This document shows positions 1 through 11,791 of a stretch of DNA of 64,000 nucleotides, piece after piece. A program made the position numbers and the translations under genes. The notes below the pieces were generated by a model. It was not told the origin of the DNA. It made no database searches and saw only the letters and a list, made by a program, of their open reading frames with translations. Numbering within the stretch: the first letter of the stretch is position 1; every line of letters starts with the position of its first letter. Source of the stretch: Tetmemena sp. SeJ-2015 (Eukaryota; Ciliophora; Spirotrichea; Sporadotrichida; Oxytrichidae); the NCBI GenBank assembly GCA_027382625.1, contig JAJKFJ010021574.1, positions 124,001-188,000 of the forward strand, written 5' to 3'.

Positions 1-2960
1 GAATAATTACAAATTTATACTTCAGCTCAGCAAAATTAAATCTTTCATCATAAATGGATTAAAAATAGAAATATATTTAATGATGAAATGCTTAATTAAT
101 TTTATCAATAACTTCTGGCTGAGGATTGGGCTGATCGAAACTGAAAGGATCTGAGTTTAAAGGAATCTATGGTTATTAATTTACACTTTATCCAACGGGC
201 TGCAAGCTCTTAGTAATATTGAAGTCAAATGAGAAAGAAACCAGATCCTAACTCTGACTTTCCTTTAGCTACGAAGTATTTTTGCTTGGAGAAGGAAACT
301 TAAATTGCTCGCTGTCTATCATGCTATTCCTCATGTGGGAGAATTCCTCCTCATCAGAGAGATCAGCATCCGGGCTCTCTTAAATCTAAGCAAGCTAAGA
401 TTGCTGCTTCATCTCTATTCCATTACTAAGAGGGGCTTTAGGCTGGGGATGATTTTGCTTCTATTTCAAAGAGGATGTATCAGGTTGAGCTTTCAAGGGA
501 TTGAGTCCCTAATTTACCTAGCCTGCTGTTTTAAAAGTCATTGAAAATTAGAATGGGTCATCTTTCATGGACATACCTAGACTGTCTGGCTTTTGCTAGA
601 GCTTATCGGATATAACTTGCCTAGGAACATCTTGTTTTTCATTCTATGGCTTTTATTTGATTGGCAAGTCAACAACAGATTAAACAGGAGCTGTATCTAG
701 AATACCCTATTTTAAAACATCAGATAGTTTAGTCTCCACTTTTCTGCTTTTCTATACAGATGCTGGTTTGCTGATTTCTTAATCTTGCTTTTATGGGAAT
801 TAAGGAAAATCGAAATCAAACCCTTGGTTTTAATTAACTTAAGGAGCCTCTTTTTGCTATTTTTGTTTAGACTTCTCCAGTATTTTTTCTACTTCAAATT
901 TTTAAGGAGCCTGAAGAATTTGCTACTCTTTTCGAGCAGATTTGAGGAGTATTTCAGGTTGCTGAACTTATATTATGGAAGAGTCACTAGCTTTCTTAAC
1001 TTGAGGAGACTATCTAAAGCTGTTAATTTGAGAAGGGTTGAAAGAATCGAAGGAGGATTTTATGGGCTCGAAACTACTGAAATTATCAGCATTACTTGGC
1101 TAGCTAAATCCAAAGTTCTGAAAATTCTAACCACCATTCTATACTTAACCAGTACCCCAAATGTCCTTGTTGAATTGCTAATCAGGTATTATGAAGTCAT
1201 TCTAGTTAATTGCAAAGTTTGTTTTGAATGCGTTCTGGTTAACTTAATCTTAAGGATGCTTTACAATTGAGTTGCGTTCATGTGGGTTTGGACCAAAATT
1301 CTGAGGCTTTTAAGGCTCTGCTCTTACTTTTTAATTTGGCTTACGCTCTTCATTCTAGGGCTCGATTTATTTCTTAACTTGCTGAGGCTAAGGTTGCTGC
1401 TATCTCTTATCTATTTTAGCTTCCTCTGGCTGATTCCTCTTTTCCTAAATTTGCTTTTTCTTTTGTAGCTCTTTAAGTTCTTGAGAAGTGAAAGGCTTGA
1501 GGATCAAAATCTTTTCTAGTGTGGTTGAAATCTCTCCAATAATCATGAGAATCTTGTCAATCTTAAAATAAAGCAATATCTCCAGAAGTAATTAATGTAC
1601 AAAATACTTTAATAAATCTTCTACTCCTTGTCCTTTATTTGAACTGAGGAGTCCATTAGTCTTTTTAAAAAGCCTTCACTAAACTCTTTTCCCTCATATA
1701 GTTGAGTGCGGAATTCTCCCAGTAATTAATCGTCCATTTAATCTCCGCCATCTCCTCCCATTTACATCACTTCTTCAACTAGCTTAGACGCATTCATTAG
1801 GATCCTTATTTATTTAGCTTATTAAAATTATCCAATTATAATTGTGATGCTCTGCTAGCTTTTTGTAGTCATCCTTTATCTGTCTCGCAAATGACGTGGC
1901 ATCTGAGTTATAGCTTGCAGCTACAGAGGCTTGAGATCTAGAACTTTAGAGACTTGTCTGATCTGACGCCCTGCTAACCGGTTTATGAGTGTCTTTAAAA
2001 TCATTCAACTGTGCAGCAGACTATCTCACATTTTTGTCTCTTTATCAAAAAATCGAATGGAATACGATATATTCTTTCAGGGATCATTTGCTAGTTGCTT
2101 AACTCAGCATTCACACTCTATCTGGATTACTATTATCCCTTGGATCAGGTTATGGCTGATAATCTTATTGCTATGATTCTATCTTGCTTGTTCACTATAT
2201 TATAGATTACTTCCTCAGGTGGAAAAGTGACTCTCTCCTTTATGAGTGCTTAACAAGTTTTACTGATTTCTGTCTATCTGCCACTTAGCAAATGAACACT
2301 TTGCGACCACGATTGAATGTAGAAGAGAAGCAAGTTCAAGAACTCAGCTGAAGACTTCTGGTTATAATTATTGCCGAATAGGGTTGCACCTCTCTCGATA
2401 TCTGACGATTCCTAGCTAAATATTATTCTCCTCCTTGAGAGTAAATGCCACTTACCTTCTTGAATCTTGCAAACTACCCAAGCCTCCTCATCACCTTGGA
2501 ATCAACATAGATCAGAAACTCATCATTATTTGCCCTGGTGAGACATTCATTAAGCAGTTTGAGCGCCAATACCTTGAGAAGGAGAGTCCTTCTTTTTGTT
2601 TTTGATCACCTTCTTGATTGTATCAATAATTGGGCGAATTTCTTTTCTATATGAAAAATGTTTAAAAGCTAAGCTAAGATCAAAGATAAGTTGCAGTATC
2701 TAACTCATTTAAGATCTCTTACGTTTGGTTTTGCTTCACGAAAATGACTATTTATTGCTTAAATTCTGTTAAAAAATCCTTTTTTAAATAGATAGAACTT
2801 TAAGTTAAACTAAGGATAATTTTCTTTAATCTCTTTCAAATTTTGAATTATATTTTTATCTTTATTTTCTGGTAAAAACTTCTTCTATATAAACCTAATT
2901 GATAAAGAAATTATAATTCTATTGAATGGAATATACTATGAAAATATTGGGAGTAGTCAT
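1..2960 (-). CDS. VHS-domain membrane-trafficking adaptor (TOM1/GGA/Vps27-like), 3' end beyond window
   Basis: Read on the minus strand with TAA/TAG as Gln. The probable start is the ATG at 2960-2958 (MTTPNIF...). Helical segments resembling a VHS domain follow: IIDTIKKVIKNK, then LLKVLALKLLNECL and NDEFLIYVDSKVM near 2640-2480, then FLNLLLFYIQSW...SVHL and VTFPPEEV near 2350-2200. The last two match the VHS C-terminal pattern of a helix ending in W followed by V-x-FP. A second helical block (ARQIKDDYKKLAEHH, GEFRTQLYEGKEFSEGFLKRL) near 1900-1640 could be a GAT-like domain. The tail, about 1500 to 1, is Gln/Asn/Pro-rich with endocytic-type DPF and FNPS motifs (DDPFQFS, SDPFSFDQPNP). Several frame changes between blocks imply undetermined IESs or introns; one lies in an A-rich run near 2600. 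VHS proteins bind ubiquitinated or sorting-signal cargo on endosomes or Golgi. Family is moderately certain; exact exons are not. Confidence 0.55.
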
Positions 2961-3201
2961 TGTATGATTCTTGAATCCTTCACAAGCCTGCTCTACCTAA
3001 AAAGCAGATTGTAGATGACTAATTTTGAGCTTAATTTGACATTTTTAAATTATTCTTTAAATATCAAAATCAAACCTTCATAGTTATTTTAAATTAAAAC
3101 TTTTTTATATAGAAAATAAAAATTAAGAATGAAAATATAATTTTTTTGAGTTTCTGTTGACTAATTAACGAGTGTTTTGTTTATATCTATCTCTTATTGC
3201 T

Positions 3202-5583
3202 TCATTGAATTCTCTTTACGATTTCAAACCCTCTTTCTCTCATATTAAATTTGTGGACATAATCCTGGCCTGCATAATTATAACTAATTTGCCAATTTTT
3301 ACTTTTTCTTGCAATGATTATTTAGTTCTTGGCAGGGTCGATGTTGAGTGCCCCTGTGAATAGGAACATATCCGGCTGCTCTAGTTTGCACTCATCTTCC
3401 TATAATACTTAGAATTGCTTATAAACTAATTATAGTTGCTGGCCTGGTGCTTCTGAGTTATCCTGAGCTTTGAGGAAGAAGGCTGAGTTCAAGTTTAGGG
3501 TGTCGAAACCTCCGAAAATTATCATCTCCGAAGGGGAGATTTGGAAAGCTCCAGCTGAAGACACACCGAAAGGACTTGCCACGTTTAGAACTACCCAAGC
3601 TGTATTTAATTAGAAGAAGAATTTTATCATAAAAGCATTAGCTCTGCCATCTAGGAACAGTCTTTCAATGGAAGTACTCACTTGCAGCATCTAATCATAG
3701 CCGCCAAACACAAAGAGACTGCTGTCGTTGAACATCAAAATAATTTATGATTTAAACACACAGAGAGAGGGAGAGGATCTCTTCTACTTAGTTTTGGGGA
3801 GTGAGCTCCAAGAATTTCCCTCTACTGAGTATACTTCGCAAGCATCGGTAAATTCACTAAGTCCTCCTCCCAATTAACCGCCGACTGCATAAATATTCTA
3901 TCCATAGTTGTCCACGATGCACCCAAATGACACTCTACCAGTAGGCATAGGTGCTCTTTCCTCTATAGTAAGCATGTGCTCCGATTGACTATTTTGTGAA
4001 GATCGTCTTCTTTTTCCACTTGACACCTTATTCTTATTAAATTGTTAGAATGATGATAATAATCAGGGTAACATTATAAAAATAGCTGATACCAGCTCAT
4101 ATGTAGTATTGAGAATCTCCTTTTGAAGAAGGTCCTTGGATCCACCAATCAAAAATACCCTTCCTTTTTAAGTGTATGCAACTTTAGTGGCCTCGCAATG
4201 ATTGATTTGATAGACTAGTCTTGAGCTGTTCTCTCCAATTGTTGTCTTGTATATTACTTTATCTTTAAGAGTGAAGAAACTCTCCACTGACTGTGGCTCA
4301 CTATCGCTCTGTTGACTTAAAATGTCCTCACCTCTAGTTAAACTTAAACTAGTATAGAGACCTTTCTAAATTAATCTAGAGTTTTGTTTCCTATCTGTGG
4401 GAGTCTTGAAAGGAGAATAGAAAGAACTAGCTCCCTGCTTGTTTTCTTCTTAACTGAGCATATTAGGGTCAGAACTAATTATAAAGATATAGAGAACCTG
4501 GAGGAGGAGTTCTCCTCTTGATTGGCTCGTTATTAACAGTGATGCATGTCTCAGCAAGTGTATAGAGTGAATCATAGATCTTGAATTTATCCAGCTGCAC
4601 TCCAAGCAAACTCTTTATCATGTCTTGTGACTGCTCAAGCTTTTTATAAGTAAATAGATTAAAAATAAACCATTACTTTCTAGTAAGTTTGATGTTAAAG
4701 TCTTCCATTTCCTTGATTAGCATATTGTAGTGTTCCTTCCTTGAGACGATATAGCCATATCTTGCTTGGTTCACTCTATCCTCAAGCACTACTTTAGTTT
4801 CTTCTAGTTTTTGAAGTAGCTCTTCGTCGAAGTCAAGAGTGAAGGACTCAAGCATCTCTGAAATCTCTCTGGTGGTGGAGCAATTCTTAACTTAGTTCAT
4901 TAGGTCACGTTCAATATCTTTTAGTTGAGAGTATATTGCCGCAAAGAATTCCCCTATCATGTTATTCACCCGCATTATTACAAATGAAATTTGATCTACA
5001 AACCATAATATAATTATTACTAGCTGAGGTGAGAGATCTTCTTTCATAGAGATGTTAGTAAGAAAATAGAAAATTTACTTAAGCTGTTCCTGATAAGAGT
5101 TTCATACATCTCATCATATCTTTTCTTAGTCTGCCTTGCATAGGTTGCGATGAACAAAGGCTAATAACAACAATATCAATTCATATAAAGTAATGAAGCT
5201 TCTAGACTCGCTTTTCGAAGACGCACTTATTACAAGCAAACACTCCTGACTCGTCATCTACAGCGATGTGAGCTTCCTTTGGATGGAGGGCGCACTTCTC
5301 CTCCTACTCTAGATGGTGGTGCTTCACATCAAGTCCATTGTGGGAATTAATTACAGAGTTCACTGCGTCTCTCAAACTTGGCGACTGGTTTTATCCTGCG
5401 ATTGCACTGCTTCCCAATGCTGAGTATTAAAGAAGACATATCCCATAATAATATTGTAACTGAAGTGTTTCTAAAGCTGCTTGATGAGGCTCCATAGCCA
5501 AAAGAAGAGCCACTCATCACGGCACTAGCTCCAAGTCCCGACATGCCAGTAGTGTAGTCAAACGATCTTATGTTTGAACTCAT
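3202..5583 (-). CDS. B-box / coiled-coil / kelch-repeat protein (TRIM-like architecture)
   Basis: Starts at the ATG at 5583 (MSSNIRSFDYTTGMSG) and ends at TGA 3204-3202. The order is: Gly/Ser-rich N-terminus; a B-box-type zinc finger near 5300-5210 with C-x-L-H-P and a later C-x-x-C inside VDDESGVFACNKCVFEK; a coiled coil (YARQTKKRYDEMYETL, LESFTLDFDEELLQKLEE) to about 4640; a linker; then kelch blades (RVFLIGGS, NIYAVGGQLGGGLSEF, LFVFGGYDQML, MIIFGGFDTLN) from about 4170 to 3480. The C-terminus is MRERGFEIVKRIQ. Three IESs are placed exactly (5424-5463, 4644-4679, 4476-4497); another near 4025-4100 probably uses TCA as pointer. B-box/coiled-coil/kelch proteins typically act as scaffolds or ubiquitin-ligase-like factors. 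No RING motif is seen, so ligase activity is not implied. Confidence 0.8.
4476..4497. other. IES, 22 bp, pointer GTTCT (coding strand)
   Basis: AGAAC on the plus strand occurs at 4471-4475 and 4493-4497. Excising the insert with one copy joins PPPGS to DPNMLSQEEN in frame in the B-box/kelch gene. Confidence 0.75.
4644..4679. other. IES, 36 bp, pointer AAAG, frame-preserving
   Basis: CTTT on the plus strand occurs at 4640-4643 and 4676-4679. Excision joins KLTRK to LEQSQDMIKSLL. The insert is a multiple of three and has no TGA in frame, so naive translation runs through it as a hydrophobic stretch inside a coiled-coil region. Confidence 0.6.
5424..5463. other. IES, 40 bp, pointer TCAG
   Basis: CTGA on the plus strand occurs at 5420-5423 and 5460-5463. 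Excision joins SSSSFRNTS to ALGSSAIAGQNQSPSLRD, the frame that leads into the B-box. Confidence 0.75.
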
Positions 5584-6156
5584 TTGCTAGCTAGGATTTG
5601 TAACAATTAAAAGGAAAATATATACTCTCTTGGATTGTTATTGAATAGCCTAAGAAGAGAGGGCGACATGTCGAAGTTGCGTCCACTTGTATTTTTCGGT
5701 CCTTAAGCGCTTGAAAATCTACTAGCATCTGTGGGCTAAATATAAATGTGTGTGATCATGATTAACTTGCTTTTATTTTATAGTTAGCTAGTTGAATAGA
5801 TTTTTATTTTGTTCAGGGTTCATTTTATTTGGGATGGTGAATAACTATGATTGATTGATCGGTTGCGATGACAAATAACTATTAAATTAGATTACTCAGT
5901 CTTTTTAAATACTCAATTTACCAGATTTTATGAATACGATTAATGAGTTAAATGAATGCTGGGACTATAGATCGTATGGTTTAGATTGGGAGTTAATAAT
6001 TGATAATCGCAATTAGAAATGAGAGGTAGTTTCAAAAGCAGATTAGCAAAGCCAATTTTAAAATTATCTAATTAATCTCGATTAACGGAGTTAATTTTAG
6101 TTGTATTGATCGGACTCTTGAGCATAGTGAATTGCACTTAGTTAAACTTGGATTTC
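5584..6156. other. AT-rich intergenic region
   Basis: Divergent spacer between the kelch gene (minus) and the unknown gene at 6157 (plus). It should hold both promoters and, in a hypotrich, the chromosome-end processing sites. I see no ORF with coding character and no recognisable repeat. Confidence 0.5.
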
Positions 6157-6948
6157 ATGGAGGCATTCGAGAAAGGAATGATGGAAAGAAACAACGAAGA
6201 CCTTTTCTTTGACTCTGATTGCGATCTAGTGGACTCTGAGTACCCCAGTCTCAAGAATTTATTTACTCTTTGAATTAATTAACCTTTATATTTTTTAGAA
6301 AGTTTCTGAGATGATACAAGGCTTCAATAATTTCTTCACTATAGCCCGAGTTCAAAACTTTCCTTATTTTCTATTGACTTATAATCATTTTATAGTTGAT
6401 GATAAAGTCCCGGTCTCAAAAATATTCAAGACCATAAGCTACTTCATAGAGAACATGGGTGTGCTAATAAATATCTTTGACAAATACGAGGGAAGTGATT
6501 ACTGCGCTGGCCTAAACTTTGGAGTAACGGGAGCCTATATCCTCACAAATATCGCAGACTCCTTCAGATTATAAATCCATATGTAAAATGATGAAATATT
6601 AGATATATCAATGAGTTTCAGGGAATGCAAAAAGTAAATCATGACGAGTCTAAGGATGGGAAGAATGGAAAACTCAACTCCAGTTTCAGTACTGAAAATA
6701 TTAAGTACACTCGCACTCAAGACGTCAAGGATCCCATGGAATTACCAAATTCTTAGAGTAGTTTATATCTTATATTTTTAGAGGAATACAAGAAGATGGA
6801 ATAAGAAAAGAAGAAGAGGGAGGCTCAAGCAAAGAGAGATAAATTGTTCCATTCAGATAGTGGCTCTCCTAAGTGGCTTGAAGATAGAGGAAAAAAAGCA
6901 GCTTAAAAATCTAGAGAGAATATGCAGAAGAAGCATTCTTCTTTCTGA
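6157..6948 (+). CDS. hypothetical protein, lysine/glutamate-rich C-terminus
   Basis: Starts MEAFEKGMMERNNEDLFFDSDCDL at 6157. The middle block, about 6300-6570, is well folded in appearance (MIQGFNNFFTIARVQ, VSKIFKTISYFIENMG, FDKYEGSDYCAGLNFG). The C-terminal part is charged and helical (EEYKKMEQEKKKREAQAKRD) and ends SRENMQKKHSSF before TGA 6946-6948. One frame change near 6250-6300 and one near 6575-6610 imply undetermined IESs or introns. I do not recognise the family. The spacing and codon use (TAA and TAG as Gln) fit a real gene. Confidence 0.5.
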
Positions 6949-7076
6949 ACATACAGGGATAAAATTTAATACTATGCAAATATAGAAGATATTTTTAAAT
7001 TTAGTCTTTCATAAATAGAGTGAGTATGAAGTGGTATTCTCTTAAGGTAAAGGCTGTTTAATTAAATATACTTGCT

Positions 7077-7463
7077 TCAACCTCCGTGGAGAGTAGAGAT
7101 GAAAGCGACTGCATCTCTCTCCTAGAGCTTGTAATTAAGAGTATCTAGAAGTTCCCAATCAGTGTCATTTCAATTAAAGATAAATATTTACGAGGACGAT
7201 GATTCCTGGTCTGACTGAGCTACCCTGCACAAACATCTCTTCTTTATCCTTCAAGTGATTCTTCTTCAAGAAGTCTATTAAATGCTCAACTGTAGAGTGA
7301 GTCTCTGCGGGCAACTCAACATCGATTTGCTTCTTACCCTCGAACATCATTTCAAGTCCACCGCTAAAAGATATAATCTCAGTGTTTAAATGAACTTCAA
7401 CTATTTGAAGATCATTTAGAATTGGCCATAAATATTTTACCTGAATTCGACAAGTACTCTCAT
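7077..7463 (-). CDS. URM1: ubiquitin-related modifier 1 (URM1)
   Basis: ATG at 7463-7461, TGA at 7079-7077. After removing one intron (7364-7440, GTAAAA...TTTTAG) and one IES (7171-7189) the product is about 96 residues, the usual URM1 length. It reads MRVLVEF, SGGLEMMFEGKKQIDVELP, then SSVRPGIIVLVNDTDWELL, and ends ERDAVAFISTLHGG. The RPGI-x-VL-N-D-x-DWEL block and the terminal ISTLHGG are diagnostic. In known URM1 the C-terminal GG is activated by the E1-like Uba4/MOCS3 to a thiocarboxylate. This supplies sulfur for tRNA wobble-uridine 2-thiolation and can also be conjugated to lysines (urmylation). All key residues are present. Confidence 0.95.
7171..7189. other. IES, 19 bp, pointer AAAT, within URM1
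   Basis: ATTT on the plus strand occurs at 7167-7170 and 7186-7189. Removing one copy and the intervening bases restores IIVLVN-DTDWELLDTL, one of the most conserved parts of URM1. Without excision the frame stops within a few codons. Confidence 0.92.
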
Positions 7464-7607
7464 GTTATTTATGTAGGTGTGTGTGTCTGTATATTTAATT
7501 AAGTTGTATTATTATAATGAGTTTGATTTGAAAGAGTGAGCGAGTTGTTAATATTTAATTTAATGTCTTCAAATTAGAATTAAGAATTTTCATCCTTCGC
7601 CCCAAAA

Positions 7608-9360
7608 ATGCCAGAATCTGAGATTATTGAGCAATAAGTGCTTAGTTTCTTGTCTGAGGTTGCAACTCGCAAGTCCTCCTTGTTTATCAAACAGCACTCT
7701 CGACGCCTGAGTGATGTTTAAATAATTGCAATGAACTTAAAACTAGTATTCTTGATTTGTTACAGTAACTGGGTTCTATAACTTGAATGCACTGGGCTCT
7801 ACAGGAGGGAGTTCATCAAATGTGATTGGAGCACTTGGAGCATTCATAGCAGTAACCACCGTCACTCTAGTTGTTATTACACTTTACATGGCTTACAGGG
7901 TCTACAAACTTGGAAAGCTCCAATTTAATGAAGCCAAAAATTAACAACCAGTGGGCCAAGCCAATTAACAAGCAAGCAAGAACGACAAGCAATATAAAGT
8001 TTCTCTGTAGTTTCGTTATGTGTTGACAGAGAATCTCAGTATTTGAAAAACTCCTAGTCAGCAGGGCCAAATTCTAAGAACAATCTACCTCCTAAAAGTG
8101 GTAACAATCCTCAACAACTCAATCAAGTGGACGAGGAAGATGATGAAGAGGCAGTTGAATAATTAGACGCCCCTTCTTCCCAATCTTCAGCGGTGAAAGG
8201 TGGATGGAATGCAACTTTATAATCCTTCTCTTTCTTATACTTTCTTGCTTTAAACTAATCTGGCTAACTAATAGGAGAAGAACACAGTTGCCAAGGCTTC
8301 AGCTTCTATGGGTGGTGCTGCTGGACCTACTAATAAACTCAACAAATTCCTTGAAGCAGCAAGAATGGGTTCCCTTAATGCTAACAAAGGAGGAGATGTG
8401 CTCTAAAAATATCTTAACAATTAGAAAGGAGCCAAAGCAGATGAATTGGAGATAGATATCGATGATGACGATATCGCTCAAGATTAGCAAAGATTAGAGT
8501 AGCAACAAAAGCAAGTCCAACAGGAGAGAATAAGGCAAATACAGATGCAACCAAATACCTTATTGCTTATAATAAATAGCAACAGCAATAGCAGCAAGAG
8601 CAATAGAGGAAGCAGGCTGCAACTGCAGCAGCTTAACAAAGGAACTAGTCACCATCCATATATATATTAAAACATTGTCTTCTTTTAACCAGGAAGCGAT
8701 GAGGAAGAAGAAAATGAGTAGGATGAAGACGAGGAGCAAGAAGATGAGTAATTTGAACATCACAGTAATCACAGTCGCTAAGAATCTCATGAGCAGCTGC
8801 AACAACCAAGCTCTAGTTGTTCAATTATATTTTGAGCGCTACGAATGAGCAGAGCGCTAAAATGAAGCTTTAGCAGCAACCATAGCAGCAGCTTCTGTAA
8901 GTGAGAGACAAGGCTCCTCAAGAAGCAAGCATCAGACTAGACAAAAGCTTGAATCGTTCAAAGGGCAAGGTGGCCAAAGATGAATTAAGACAAGGAGGAC
9001 AATAAGATGAAAGCGAGTACGAGTACTATGACGAAGATGAAATGAGGGAGGAGAAGATAATCAAGACGATTTACGCACGGACGTAGTTGAGGCCGCAAAT
9101 AACGGTCTACCTCTTATGAGCATTATTGTTTTTGTCTAAGAAAAGGAGCAAAGGGTAAGAATAACAATGACATGGATCAATCGCAACGCAATGATGATGA
9201 AAGTGAAGACGAATAATCTTCAGAGCTGCTGATAACAGGAGAATTTGAGAAAGATAATACGAGTTCTCTAAAGTATGAGGCACTTTATAAATAACCCTTT
9301 TTATATTGCCATATTAGCTACAATGAAATTAAAATGTTTATGAAATCAGCTTTGGTTTGA
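7608..9360 (+). CDS. single-pass membrane protein with Gln-rich and acidic tail, unknown function
   Basis: Starts MPESEIIEQQVLSFLSEVAT at 7608. A Gly/Ser-rich lead (NALGSTGGSSSN) precedes one strong membrane helix (VIGALGAFIAVTTVTLVVIT) at about 7800-7890, followed by basic residues. The long hydrophilic tail has a Pro/Asn/acidic block (NQVDEEDDEEAVEQLD), a helical block (NKLNKFLEAARMGSLNANK), a poly-Gln stretch near 8560-8640, an acidic run (GSDEEEENEQDEDEEQEDEQ) and a last acidic block (NDDESEDEQSSELLITGEF). It ends at TGA 9358-9360. At least four frame changes imply IESs that I could not place. Topology suggests a cytosolic acidic tail. Family not recognised. Confidence 0.5.
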
Positions 9361-9621
9361 GGAAGCTGATCTCGCCCTTAAACTTAAAGCTGATTAGATT
9401 TTCGCAAATATTATTTGTCAAGCAATCTAAATATAATATCTCACATTGTTTGCACAGCTTTTTGGATCTACGAGCCTTATAAACTAGCAATTGGTTCCTT
9501 CGTTTCTAATTTTAAATACCTTCCTTCTGTTTGTCTGAGTAATTCTCTCTCCTAAGTGATAATTTCTATTACGAGAAAGAGAGTTGAGTTAATTATAAAT
9601 TTAAATAGCTATAATAATAAA

Positions 9622-11085
9622 ATGCAGGCCACTAAATAAACACTTTAGCTAGCTCGCTCTAGCTAGCATATTCATAATCTTAATTCTCTGCTACTCGTTA
9701 ACGGAGCTGCCAGTAGAAGGAACTTTGCTAAGTTCTCCATCAGTGAAATCAGAGGCCTCAGAAATTTTCCATTAATTGTCATCATATTTGCTAATACCAT
9801 CTTTTGAAATATTATGAATTGACACATAATTATTTGAAATTAAGTGCTGAAGAATTTCCAGATGATGGATTTATACACTAAAAAGACAACTTTCGACTAC
9901 GAGCCCCCTCGCATGGAATACGATAAGGCCACTGGAGAAATCAAGATCCTAGAAAAGATTGAAGATCCAACCAAGAAGAAAAAGAAGCTCATTACAAACA
10001 TAGATCAATTCAATTCAGAGAAGAGCAAGCTCCTCAAAGAATTATTTTAAGTAAATTTTTATGCTTACTTATGATTAAGATTTATTATTGAATTAGATTT
10101 GGACGAGTAGGGAAGAAGCACCATTCCTGATGAGCCCATCGACAAATATGCTGATAAACTGTTAGCTCTAAATAAGCGCATTCGCCAAGAGTTCGATGTT
10201 GATCCAAGCGGTTTTTATGTATTCTCGAGAGATCATATGAGAGTGGACTGCGGGCTTATGATCCAGCGCCCTCCTCTGTTTATGTAGATGAGCGAAAGAG
10301 ATTTCTAATACATGAAGTACAAGACTAAGGTGTTCCATGAGTATTACATGGACCAGAAAGCCTACGTTGACGAGATTGAAGAAACCTCTAAACTTAATGA
10401 GCAAGTAATGCACGATAACCCCATTAGAAGTAAAATGAATGTAGTAGTAGTCTTATAATAGTTCATGATCTGCTTTAGTTTTAAATGAACGTTGATAATT
10501 ACCCAACTCATAAATTTAAGGACGAGGTAACAGGAGAGGAGCTCACTTATAATGGCGCTACTAAGAACTTCACTCAAATTGACCCTAAAATCCAAGATAG
10601 AAGGAGCTTGCACTATGCAGGAGAAGATAGAGTTTACTTAGTTGTCCAGAATAAGTACACTTACTTCTTCCACATTTCATTATCTTTTAATCACTAAGGA
10701 GTGGGAATTCCCACTGCTAAAATGTACTTTAGCCAGACTTTCCTGAGAGCGAAGCAAGATCTCTTCACTTAACTTAGTGATAACTAGTGGAAGGTCCGTT
10801 ATCAAGGCCAGGGACCCGCAGTAACAACAATGCGCGAGTTTACTCAAGAAGAGAAAAAAGACACCAAGAATGCAGGCCTATACGGAGTGAGAACTTACTT
10901 CTTTGCTGCAAACCATTATAAATAGAGAATTATCTTCAACTTATTACAGAGGATTGCCATCCATGCGTTTTGGAGAAGAGTTTCACGACTATGAAGATTA
11001 CAATTGGGTGCCAAAGAGACTTCTAAATGAATACTTTGAGAAAGACTACTACGATGTCTTTATTAAGGCAATGACAACTCGCTGA
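9622..11085 (+). CDS. MRPL46: mitochondrial large-subunit ribosomal protein mL46 (MRPL46, Nudix fold)
   Basis: ATG at 9622, TGA at 11083-11085. The N-terminus (MQATKQTLQLARSS, then ASRRNFAKFSIS) is Arg/Ser-rich and lacks acidic residues at first, like a mitochondrial presequence. The mature part reads DYEPPRMEYDK, then RVYLVVQNKYTKEWEFP (beta strand plus the W-x-x-P of the family), a helix AKMYFSQTFLRAKQDLF, GLYGVRTYFFAANHYRG, and a C-terminal YNWVPKRLLNEYFEKDYYD. These match the MRPL46 layout of LLV.Q...W..P, G-x-x-x-FFF and W-V-x-x-x-EL-x-x-Y. Five IESs are placed. The frame slips by one base after GAATTCCC at 10710, where one extra C would restore it. mL46 sits on the mitochondrial large subunit near the central protuberance. 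Confidence 0.8.
9767..9841. other. IES, 75 bp, pointer GAAATT, within mL46
   Basis: GAAATT occurs at 9761-9766 and 9836-9841. Excision joins SEIRGLRN to QVLKNFQMMDLY in frame, linking the presequence to the mature protein. Confidence 0.75.
10045..10095. other. IES, 51 bp, pointer GAATTA, within mL46
   Basis: GAATTA occurs at 10039-10044 and 10090-10095. Excision joins KSKLLKEL to DLDEQGRSTIPDEP. The insert carries an in-frame TGA. Confidence 0.82.
10440..10489. other. IES, 50 bp, pointer AAATGAA, within mL46
   Basis: AAATGAA occurs at 10433-10439 and 10483-10489. Excision joins NPIRSKMN to VDNYPTHKFKDE and restores the frame. Confidence 0.85.
10662..10695. other. IES, 34 bp, pointer CACT, within mL46
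   Basis: CACT occurs at 10658-10661 and 10692-10695. Excision joins VYLVVQNKYT to KEWEFP, giving the family's W-x-x-P element. The frame then slips at the CCC run at 10710-10712. Confidence 0.75.
10919..10946. other. IES, 28 bp, pointer ATTA, within mL46
   Basis: ATTA occurs at 10915-10918 and 10943-10946. Excision joins YFFAANHY to RGLPSMRFGEEF in frame. Confidence 0.82.
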
Positions 11086-11145
11086 AGTTTTAGCAAACCA
11101 CTCTATAATTCATAATTATTTAAACTTTCACTTTTTAGAGATAAA

Positions 11146-11697
11146 ATGAGTGATATTGTCATTTGAATGGAAGATAATTTTTGTAAAGATGATTAAGCAA
11201 AAATATTTAGGTGAAAAGATTAAAAGGGGAAAGAGATATGGATTACCAGTGTTATTTGCTTGTGAGTAAATTTCACTAATACTTGACTTCACTTATTAAA
11301 AATGCTTTAGGAGAGCGAACTTTAAGAGAAAAAGAACATTTTGAATTAGTTACGAAGTAGATTTCAAAACGAGACTCCTGAGACATAATAAGAGAGAGTA
11401 AACATCTGCAAGTAGAGAACAAATCTATAAAGAGCTTGATTAAAGTAACTTGATAATTGGCCTTTAACATTCTCTAGTCAGTCAGTTAAATTCAGCTATC
11501 AAAGACTACTTTCTCGCTTTTTAAGATAAGGAATCGATTCAAAGTAAAGACTTGACCAAGATGAGTTTTTTAATTTAATGAGAGAAGCGAATGAGGAATA
11601 ACTCATCTCAGAAAAGTAAAAAATAGAGCACCAGAAAGCTTTACTCAAGTAGGAGCTTTTAGCTAATATGAAAGCTCAGTATTTATAAAAGCACTGA
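11146..11697 (+). CDS. small coiled-coil protein, unknown
   Basis: A candidate start at 11146 (MSDIVI) lies just downstream of mL46. A second segment, MIKQKYLGEKIKRGKRYGLPVLFACE, begins near 11190. The rest is charged and helical (LREKEHFELVTKQISKRDS, SKHLQVENKSIKSLIK, FFNLMREANEEQLISEKQ, KALLKQELLANMKAQYLQKH) and ends at TGA 11695-11697. Frame changes between segments imply at least three short IESs that I could not place. Product about 150-170 residues. Not recognised. Confidence 0.4.
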
Positions 11698-11791
11698 CAA
11701 CTATAATTATAACCCTGAGTTAAAAAGCGAGTGATTAAGTTTTAAGTGGAGAGTAAAATTTAAATCTAAATTTTAACAACTAAATTTTAAT

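Noticed and set aside
785..1468. Leu/Phe-rich plus-strand ORFs that look like membrane proteins
   Set aside because: They are antisense shadows of the Lys/Glu/Gln-rich VHS-adaptor gene on the minus strand, where TAA/TAG glutamine codons keep the true frame open.
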